A DNA stretch of 5,001 nt from the NCBI GenBank assembly GCA_021815535.1, contig JAKAGL010000193.1, positions 1 through 5,001 of the forward strand, read 5' to 3'. This document shows positions 1-3,893 of this stretch, piece after piece; positions within the stretch are counted from its first letter, which is position 1; each line of letters opens with the position of its first letter. The position numbers were made by a program, and so were the translations under genes. The stretch is from a bacterium. Lineage in GTDB: Bacteria; Nitrospinota_A; UBA7883; JACRGQ01. Under the pieces are notes generated by a model, which saw nothing but the letters and a program-made list of their open reading frames with translations, was not told the origin of the DNA and did no database searches.

Positions 1-1
1 T

Positions 2-625
2 TTGAACAACCCCGCGCACAACGGCTCGTCTCCTTTTATTTTTACCGTTACAGCGTATGACATGGGCCATGACAGAAAAACTCTCACTTCATCTTATTCG
101 GTTTCTGCGTCAGAATTTAATTCAGTCAGTGGGTTTCCGGATGAGCTATTAGTGGCATTCCGTCCAATCCGTCATTCATTTCTTAGGGTAACGCTTGATG
201 AAGGAATGGCGCTTTCGGGACGAAGGGTGGATAACCTTTTTTTATTGCCCTTGGAGGAATATGTGGACCAGGAATACCGTCGTTACATCGAAGGTGTCCC
301 GGGTGGCAGGATTGTTATGGGAAATATTGAGATGACGTTGGATGGCAAACAGCTTCAAAGTGAAGCCGGTGGGGTATATTATGAAGATGTAATTAGCGCT
401 GGAACCCATATTTTGAGAGTTTCAGCCGTTCCCTGCCTTATGGGACGCGGACAATCGGCTATAGGTAAGCGGCTGGAAAAAAGCGTGGAATTGGATATCT
501 CTCCGGATGCCGCATTTGCCAGTCAAGTGGTAGTCGGCACAGTTGGAAGGCAGGGGTTGATCGCAGTTGATACCCGGCCCATGAAAAAGTATCCGTTTGA
601 GGGAGTTATTGCTGATGGCAGATAA
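2..625 (+). CDS. Hypothetical protein, probably 5'-truncated by the window edge
   Basis: I do not recognise this family. The frame is open from the first bases, and the TTG at position 2 has no visible ribosome binding site, so the true start probably lies upstream and the 207 residues seen are a minimum. No signal peptide or membrane helix is visible in this part. The sequence alternates short hydrophobic stretches with Gly, Asp and Ser turns and looks beta-rich. Residues 107-140 (starting GNIEMTLDG and ending AGTHILRV) have the rhythm of an Ig-like or PEGA-like beta-sandwich, in which a small domain presents a dG turn and an aGtH-l-V strand. That is a resemblance only. There is one Cys (145). 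The last 11 bases overlap the next gene, which implies co-transcription and translational coupling. Being a real gene is well supported by length and by the overlap; the function is open. Confidence 0.7.
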   Translation: MNNPAHNGSSPFIFTVTAYDMGHDRKTLTSSYSVSASEFNSVSGFPDELLVAFRPIRHSFLRVTLDEGMALSGRRVDNLFLLPLEEYVDQEYRRYIEGVPGGRIVMGNIEMTLDGKQLQSEAGGVYYEDVISAGTHILRVSAVPCLMGRGQSAIGKRLEKSVELDISPDAAFASQVVVGTVGRQGLIAVDTRPMKKYPFEGVIADGR

Positions 626-1361
626 GAACGAAACGCCGCGGCGTCCAGTTCAGGAAACAGCCCGGGTTGCCGGGGGCAATTCGCCATTTTCCATTCCGCT
701 GGAAAAAGGGGGTGACATTCTGGCCGAGTCTATCGCGCCGAAGGAAACAGTTCCTTCAAAAGCGACAGAGGAGGCAAAACGGGATGGATCCGTTGCGGAA
801 TCCGTTACGCCGGCGAAAACGAAGCCAGTGGCAATCGCATACGGCAATGGTATTAGCATGTGGAAACTGTTGCTGGCCATGTTCTTATTTCCATTTTTCT
901 TTAATCTGGGTTCGGAATTATATTTATTGGCTCGTACCGCTGTAATGGCGCAAATGGGCGGTTTGCATGCCGCATCTGGATCAGCCGCGCAACAGACACC
1001 GGGAAAAAGCGAATCTGACAAGGTGATCGATAGTCTTGCTTTGGTTATCGCCAATCAAGAAAAGCTGTTGCGCGAGACCGGGCAACGGGTGGTAATCATT
1101 CATCCCGATTACACCGGCGCGTTTTCATATGACGACGAAAAAGCGAAGGTGAAGGAGTTGGCCGGTATCGATCTTGACGACCCGATCACCGGTTCAGACA
1201 AGATAGGAAAGATAAAATCCTCCGAGATGTTAAGTGCCATAATAAGATCATTTGACCGGATTCTGCTTAATGCCGCGCAGAATAACCTTTCAGAATTCAG
1301 GGTCAAAAATACGCTGGAAGCAAAAAAACAGGCGCTTAAACGGCTACAAGAACTCAGATGA
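615..1361 (+). CDS. Hypothetical single-pass membrane protein
   Basis: No known family is recognised in this 248-residue protein. I chose the ATG at 615 over the in-frame TTG at 597 because a GAGGGAG Shine-Dalgarno-like stretch (599-605) sits 9 nt before the ATG. Residues 1-80 are polar, rich in Pro, Lys, Glu and Ala, and probably disordered; they contain two similar segments, AESIAPKETVP (37-47) and AESVTPAKTKP (61-71). A strong hydrophobic segment at about 83-107 (containing LLLAMFLFPFFFNLG) is a membrane helix. The region after it (about 110-248) looks mostly helical and charged, and ends in a Lys/Arg-rich helix. With no N-terminal signal peptide the topology is uncertain, but cytoplasmic N-terminus and periplasmic C-terminus is plausible. 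The gene overlaps the preceding one by 11 bp, so the two products probably work together, for example in an envelope assembly. Confidence 0.8.
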   Translation: MADKNETPRRPVQETARVAGGNSPFSIPLEKGGDILAESIAPKETVPSKATEEAKRDGSVAESVTPAKTKPVAIAYGNGISMWKLLLAMFLFPFFFNLGSELYLLARTAVMAQMGGLHAASGSAAQQTPGKSESDKVIDSLALVIANQEKLLRETGQRVVIIHPDYTGAFSYDDEKAKVKELAGIDLDDPITGSDKIGKIKSSEMLSAIIRSFDRILLNAAQNNLSEFRVKNTLEAKKQALKRLQELR

Positions 1362-1422
1362 AACGCGTAAGTCCATAATTAACAATGGGTATTCACCTAT
1401 AAGTTAAAAAGTATCTTCTGAT

Positions 1423-1450
1423 GTAACCTTTTGACATGGCGTCCGTCTAT
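1423..1450 (+). promoter_or_regulatory. Putative ECF-sigma promoter of the small exported-protein gene
   Basis: The sequence shows GTAACCTTT at 1423-1431 and CGTCTAT at 1444-1450. GTAAC and CGTC are separated by 16 nt, the usual geometry of ECF promoters (an AAC core at -35 and a CGT/GTC core at -10). The same two elements, with a 17-nt gap, precede the ECF sigma operon at 1826-1853. Expected transcript start is near 1456, giving a leader of about 40 nt with GGAGG at 1481-1485. The TTGACA at 1431-1436 has no -10 box at 16-18 nt spacing, so a housekeeping promoter here is less likely. Confidence 0.6.
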
Positions 1451-1480
1451 TGGTCAACGGTCTGAACTGTAAACAATTTA

Positions 1481-1485
1481 GGAGG
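1481..1485 (+). promoter_or_regulatory. Strong ribosome binding site (GGAGG)
   Basis: GGAGG lies 10 nt before the ATG at 1496 and only 4 nt before an in-frame TTG at 1490. The spacing favours the ATG as the start of the small exported protein. It is a better match to the Shine-Dalgarno consensus than those of most other genes in the window, suggesting high expression. Confidence 0.75.
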
Positions 1486-1495
1486 ATACTTGCAC

Positions 1496-1714
1496 ATGAA
1501 CACTTTCTCAAAGTCCCTTGTCGCCATGATGGTTGTTACGATGATCATTGCCAGCGGTTCCGCTTTCGCCGGCGAAAAGAAACACAAAAAACACGCAGCC
1601 AAAGTTGAGAAAAAGGCTGAGGAGAAAAAGGCTGAAGAAGCAAAGCCCGCAGAAGCGGCAGCTCCGGCTCCGGCAGCGGCTCCGGCAGCGGCTCCGGCAG
1701 CCAAAGGCAAATAA
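1496..1714 (+). CDS. Small exported Lys/Ala/Pro-rich protein
   Basis: A 72-residue protein. Residues 1-25 form a clear Sec signal peptide: Lys6 near the start, a hydrophobic core at about 8-19, and a cleavage site after AFA (23-25). The mature part is about 47 residues of low complexity: a His/Lys stretch (KKHKKH, 28-33), then Lys/Glu repeats (EKKAE twice), then an Ala/Pro tail ending AAKGK. It has no Cys and is surely disordered. In composition it resembles the acid-shock protein Asr of enterobacteria and other small charged periplasmic proteins, but this is analogy, not demonstrated homology. It stands alone as a transcription unit, with an ECF-type promoter upstream (1423-1450) and a strong terminator downstream (1737-1795). 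It is therefore inferred to be a target of the ECF sigma factor encoded nearby. Possible roles are shielding of envelope proteins, cation binding or a cell-wall contact. Confidence 0.8.
   Translation: MNTFSKSLVAMMVVTMIIASGSAFAGEKKHKKHAAKVEKKAEEKKAEEAKPAEAAAPAPAAAPAAAPAAKGK
1607..1635 (+). repeat. Direct repeat of a 14-mer within the small exported-protein gene
   Basis: GAGAAAAAGGCTGA occurs at 1607-1620 and again at 1622-1635, giving a 15-nt period and the peptide repeat EKKAE. The copies are identical at DNA level, so recent duplication or slippage is likely rather than selection on protein alone. Confidence 0.85.
1666..1701 (+). repeat. Three perfect tandem copies of a 12-bp unit
   Basis: GGCTCCGGCAGC is repeated three times without mismatch (1666-1677, 1678-1689, 1690-1701) in the Ala/Pro tail of the small exported protein. 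Each unit adds four residues (Ala, Ala, Ala/Pro pattern) and keeps the frame, so copy number could vary between strains without breaking the gene. Confidence 0.9.
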
Positions 1715-1736
1715 GCACCCGCTTATCTCGTTAGCT

Positions 1737-1795
1737 AAAGCGGACGTTTCTTTACGTATCTTTACGGGTACGGCAAAGACGTCCGCTTTTTTTTT
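1737..1795 (+). terminator. Rho-independent terminator
   Basis: AAAGCGGACGT (1737-1747) pairs perfectly with ACGTCCGCTTT (1779-1789), and a run of nine T (1787-1795) follows. The 31-nt interior can fold further (CTTT 1750-1753 with AAAG 1775-1778, and CGTA 1755-1758 with TACG 1769-1772), making an extended interrupted hairpin. It ends transcription of the small exported-protein gene and insulates the sigma operon that begins downstream. Confidence 0.9.
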
Positions 1796-1808
1796 GATAA
1801 TTTCTTAT

Positions 1809-1837
1809 TTGATATTTATCCCAGCGTAACCTTTAAT
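1809..1837 (+). promoter_or_regulatory. Possible sigma70 promoter of the Spy-like/ECF operon
   Basis: TTGATA (1809-1814) and TTTAAT (1832-1837) are separated by exactly 17 nt. Each box differs from consensus by one or two bases. The -10 box overlaps the -35 element of the ECF-type promoter at 1826-1834, so the two polymerase forms could not bind at once. It could supply basal expression of the operon. In an A/T-rich intergenic stretch such matches also arise by chance. Confidence 0.4.
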
Positions 1838-1853
1838 ATTGATCATACGTCTA
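1826..1853 (+). promoter_or_regulatory. Putative autoregulatory ECF-sigma promoter
   Basis: GTAACCTTT (1826-1834) and CGTCTA (1848-1853), with 17 nt between GTAAC and CGTC, repeat the elements seen at 1423-1450 before the small exported-protein gene. ECF sigma factors commonly activate their own operon, and the operon that starts at 1875 contains such a gene. The expected transcript start near 1860 leaves a leader of only about 15 nt, in which AAAGGGA (1859-1865) serves as ribosome binding site 9 nt before the ATG. Confidence 0.6.
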
Positions 1854-1874
1854 AAATGAAAGGGATATTGCATT

Positions 1875-2363
1875 ATGCGGCTTACTGTTTTTGCCCTTTT
1901 CGTATTCGGTTTGACCTTAACAGTAATGGGTGGCTTGGAACGGCGTAACGCATGGGCCCAAGAAGGCGCTGGAGAAGCAAAACCGCCGATTGCGGGACAC
2001 CGTCATAAAGAGCCTACGGCGGCATTATTTTTTAGCGGACGCCTGGCGCGCGTTGGTCTAAATAAGGATCAGAAGGAGAAAATACGGGCAATTTTCCTGG
2101 CACACGATCCGGTCTTGGCTGATGCAAGTGGCAGGTATGTTGAAAAGCGCCGCCAAATGCGGATATTGATCGATGATACCAGCGCGACCGAAGATGCCAT
2201 CTCCAGCCTTGCGGCGGAAATCGGCCGGATTGAAGCCGAACTGTCGATAGAAAGAAATAGGATATTGAAAGAAGTGGCAGGTCTGCTGACGCCTGAGCAG
2301 ACGGCGAAATTTAAAAAAGGGCGTTCGGCGGTTCATAAAAAGGAAAGCGGGCAACCCCGGTAG
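1875..2363 (+). CDS. Spy/CpxP-like (LTxxQ motif) periplasmic protein
   Basis: A 162-residue protein with an N-terminal hydrophobic segment (about 2-20) and a probable signal-peptidase site after AWA (26-28), so it is predicted to be periplasmic. The mature part is helical and highly charged, and carries the paired motif of the Spy/CpxP/CnrX-type superfamily: LNKDQ (62-66) and LTPEQ (138-142), each leading into a helix. Family members act as periplasmic chaperones or as metal and stress sensors. A His pair, GHRH (41-44), just after the signal peptide and His77 could bind metal, but no defined site can be read. It is the first gene of the ECF operon, 26 nt before the sigma gene. The start has AAAGGGA 9 nt upstream. 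Family assignment rests on motif, length and context; whether it is sensor or effector is not decidable here. Confidence 0.75.
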   Translation: MRLTVFALFVFGLTLTVMGGLERRNAWAQEGAGEAKPPIAGHRHKEPTAALFFSGRLARVGLNKDQKEKIRAIFLAHDPVLADASGRYVEKRRQMRILIDDTSATEDAISSLAAEIGRIEAELSIERNRILKEVAGLLTPEQTAKFKKGRSAVHKKESGQPR

Positions 2364-2383
2364 TGCGGCGGATAGCGGGGGTT
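2353..2383 (+). promoter_or_regulatory. Hairpin that may mask the ribosome binding site of the ECF sigma gene
   Basis: AACCCC (2353-2358), in the last codons of the Spy-like gene, can pair with GGGGTT (2378-2383). The G run 2377-2381 is the only well-spaced Shine-Dalgarno candidate for the sigma gene ATG at 2390. Ribosomes reaching the stop codon at 2361 would melt the left arm, so sigma translation could depend on translation of the upstream gene. The stem is only 6 bp with a 19-nt loop, hence modest confidence. Confidence 0.35.
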
Positions 2384-2389
2384 TAGGAA

Positions 2390-2953
2390 ATGGATTCCGC
2401 CGAGGCGGGTATCCCAGACGAACAGCTCATAGAGCAGGTTCGGGCGGGAAATGGCGCGGCATATGAGGAATTGATACGCCGCCATAAGCAGAAGATATTT
2501 TATATGGCGGCGCGGATAGCACGGGATCCGCTGGAGCTTGAGGAAATAGCCCAGGAGGTTTTCGTAAAGGCTTACGAGAAGCTGGCAAGCTATCGGGGTG
2601 AAGCGCCGTTTGGACACTGGCTGGCGAGGATTGCCACCAATACTTGTTACGATTATTTAAGGAAGAGGAAACAGCGAAGGGTGGAAGTTCCCATCGATCT
2701 GCATGAGTGGGCGCTGGAAGCGCAAACCGAGACGCATGGAACCGAGCCGGAGGAATTGGCGGCATTGGCCCGCGCTTTGGAACGGTTACGCCCCGATGAC
2801 CGCATGGTTCTGACCCTTCTGGAACTGGAAGAAAAAAGCGTTAAAGAAACGGCATACATTATGGATATCAGCGAGGGAAATGTAAAGGTGCGGGCTCATC
2901 GCGCGCGCAAGGCTCTTAAAGAGTTGTTGGAGAAGGAGCTGGATCATGGATGA
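2390..2953 (+). CDS. ECF-type RNA polymerase sigma factor (sigma70 family, RpoE-like)
   Basis: A 187-residue protein of normal ECF length with the two expected domains. Region 2 spans about 12-97 and includes DPLELEEIAQEVFVKAYEKL (46-65), the core-binding and -10 recognition helix, followed by the FGHWLARIATNTCYDYLRKR stretch (74-93). An acidic linker of about 20 residues follows. Region 4 spans about 121-184, with LERLRPDDRMVLTL (130-143) and the helix-turn-helix KETAYIMDISEGNVKVRAHRARKAL (152-176), which reads the -35 element. There is no region 1 or 3 and no C-terminal extension. It should direct polymerase to the GTAAC/CGTCTA promoters at 1423 and 1826. The start at 2390 has a G run (2377-2381) 8 nt upstream. 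The gene ends 8 bp inside the next one, the usual arrangement with its anti-sigma factor. Family assignment is firm; the ECF subgroup is not determined. Confidence 0.95.
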   Translation: MDSAEAGIPDEQLIEQVRAGNGAAYEELIRRHKQKIFYMAARIARDPLELEEIAQEVFVKAYEKLASYRGEAPFGHWLARIATNTCYDYLRKRKQRRVEVPIDLHEWALEAQTETHGTEPEELAALARALERLRPDDRMVLTLLELEEKSVKETAYIMDISEGNVKVRAHRARKALKELLEKELDHG

Positions 2954-3236
2954 CACTAAGCTGGACCAGTTGCTGCATTCGTTACGTAAACGGCCGGTGC
3001 ATACCGAACGCCTGCTTGGTTTTGAGGGAAGGACAATGGCGATTTTGCGCCAGCGGGCTGAAGAGCCGGCGGTATTTTTCATTGCTTGGAGGCTTGCCCC
3101 GATGTTCTTGGCGCTGCTTCTTGCCTTGGGAGGATGGATGTATGCCATAGCCACACCTCCGGCAAACCTTCACTTCACCGCTCTTGGTTCCGGGCATGAA
3201 GAGGTCCAAATGGTTCATTATATTACTGGCGACTGA
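2946..3236 (+). CDS. Putative one-helix membrane anti-sigma factor
   Basis: A 96-residue protein whose ATG overlaps the end of the ECF sigma gene by 8 bp, with AAGGAG (2933-2938) 7 nt upstream. Residues 1-42 are charged and probably cytoplasmic; the FEGRTMAILRQR stretch (26-37) resembles the sigma-binding N-terminal segment of small anti-sigma factors. A membrane helix follows at about 50-68 (APMFLALLLALGGWMYA), and then a periplasmic tail of about 28 residues with His76, His84 and His91. There is no Cys, so it is not a zinc (ZAS) anti-sigma factor. Its size and build recall CnrY, the 95-residue anti-sigma factor of the CnrYXH system. The call rests on position and topology, since such short proteins share little sequence. 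It would hold the sigma factor at the membrane until a periplasmic signal arrives, probably through the next gene product. Confidence 0.75.
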   Translation: MDDTKLDQLLHSLRKRPVHTERLLGFEGRTMAILRQRAEEPAVFFIAWRLAPMFLALLLALGGWMYAIATPPANLHFTALGSGHEEVQMVHYITGD

Positions 3237-3238
3237 GT

Positions 3239-3646
3239 GTGAATATAAAACTGAAAGGGATTGCCGGAATCCTGGTTATTTTCCTGGTCGGAGCCGCAGC
3301 AGGATGGATTGCCGCGGGCCGCATGTATAAAGAGCGGCTGGAAGGTCTGATGCGGGGAAACCCCGAAGTTTTCCAGGAAGTGATCGTGCGTCGGCTGAAT
3401 AAAAATCTGGGCCTCAGCGCTGATCAAGTGAACAAGTTGCGGGATATATTAAGTCAATCGCACGAAGAGGTTGTCGCAGTTCGAGAGGATCTCTCTCCCG
3501 AAATACAGGAAATCCTTGAAGAGACCAAAAGCCGCGTGGAAGCGATCCTGACGCCGGCGCAAATTGAAGCGTTCAGGCATTTGTCTGAAAAGGATCGGAT
3601 CACTAACCAGATTGCACAGGGTTCGTCCGGCGCATCAGGACGATAG
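3239..3646 (+). CDS. Membrane-anchored Spy/CpxP/CnrX-like periplasmic sensor
   Basis: A 135-residue protein starting at a GTG only 2 nt after the stop of the anti-sigma gene. No good Shine-Dalgarno sequence is visible, so translation is probably coupled. Residues 8-26 (ending VGAAAGWIAA) form an uncleaved membrane anchor. The rest is a helical periplasmic domain with the LTxxQ-type pair LSADQ (59-63) and LTPAQ (104-108) and the helix pattern of the Spy/CpxP/CnrX superfamily. Position beside a sigma/anti-sigma pair fits a CnrX-like role: sensing a signal and transmitting it to the anti-sigma factor. CnrX binds Ni or Co through a His cluster, but here only His75 and His114 are present outside the anchor, so the metal or even the type of signal may differ. 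It is the last gene of the operon. Confidence 0.75.
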   Translation: MNIKLKGIAGILVIFLVGAAAGWIAAGRMYKERLEGLMRGNPEVFQEVIVRRLNKNLGLSADQVNKLRDILSQSHEEVVAVREDLSPEIQEILEETKSRVEAILTPAQIEAFRHLSEKDRITNQIAQGSSGASGR

Positions 3647-3791
3647 ACCGCCTGCGTTCCCATATAGGATTTGGCGGCTGATTGCCGGTTCAAGATAAGC
3701 TCTGCTGTTCAACTTTCATTTATGATCCACCTCACCATGGAAAATATCCGTGTCTTTGATTGAGGTCCTGTTAATAAGGCAGACTTTTAAT

Positions 3792-3820
3792 TTGACTAAA
3801 TTTGTCAAGGAACGTATCAT
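3792..3820 (+). promoter_or_regulatory. Sigma70-type promoter of hoxF with operator-like inverted repeat
   Basis: TTGACT (3792-3797) and TATCAT (3815-3820) are separated by exactly 17 nt and each is close to consensus. Transcription would start near 3827, leaving a leader of about 67 nt before the hoxF ATG at 3894. The -35 box is the left arm of a perfect inverted repeat, TTGAC-N7-GTCAA (3792-3808), a likely regulator site because binding there would cover the -35 region. From the end of the previous operon (3647) to this promoter I see no gene and no convincing terminator. Confidence 0.65.
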
Positions 3821-3853
3821 AATTTTATAAAGACCGGTTGCTATACGGGTGGC

Positions 3854-3871
3854 ATCTGAGATAAATCAGAT
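3854..3871 (+). promoter_or_regulatory. Inverted repeat in the hoxF leader
   Basis: ATCTGA (3854-3859) and TCAGAT (3866-3871) flank a 6-nt loop, a perfect 6-bp hairpin in the untranslated leader 22 nt before the chosen start. GGGTGGCA also occurs twice around it (3848-3855 with one ATC ending, and 3884-3891), the second copy just before the ATG. It could be an mRNA hairpin or a protein site; neither can be shown. Confidence 0.35.
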
Positions 3872-3893
3872 TTGTGAACCGATGGGTGGCAAT

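Noticed and set aside
650..1054. Minus-strand open frame of 134 codons
   Set aside because: It lies fully inside the well-supported gene 615-1361, with no ribosome site and odd composition; a shadow frame.
1284..1307. Third ECF-type promoter (ATAACCTTT at 1282-1290)
   Set aside because: It lies inside a coding region, starts with A instead of G, and has no CGTCTA at the right distance. A similar AACCTTT near 233 fails for the same reason.
1385..1400. Short hairpin ATGGGT-ATTC-ACCTAT after the second gene as a terminator
   Set aside because: Six pairs including a G-T pair and no T run on either strand; no support as a terminator.
1431..1459. TTGACA at 1431 as a housekeeping -35 box for the small exported-protein gene
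   Set aside because: The bases at 16-18 nt spacing (around TCAACG) do not resemble a -10 box. The ECF-type elements explain the region better.
1447..1710. Minus-strand open frame rich in Ala, Gly and Phe
   Set aside because: It is the antisense of the repeat-rich small exported-protein gene, which has a strong ribosome site, signal peptide and terminator on the + strand.
2427..3154. Several minus-strand frames of 68-122 codons across the sigma and anti-sigma genes
   Set aside because: They are antisense to clearly recognisable genes and show no family features or start signals.
3672..3686. TTGGCGGCTGATTGCC as a sigma54 (-24/-12) promoter for hoxF, which is sigma54-driven in some bacteria
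   Set aside because: The GG and GC doublets are 9 nt apart instead of the required 10, and the sigma70-type promoter at 3792-3820 is nearer and better.
3765..3793. Terminator between the sigma operon and hoxF (GTCCTG ... CAGAC followed by TTTTAATTT)
   Set aside because: The stem is only 5 bp with a bulge and the T run is interrupted; too weak to call.
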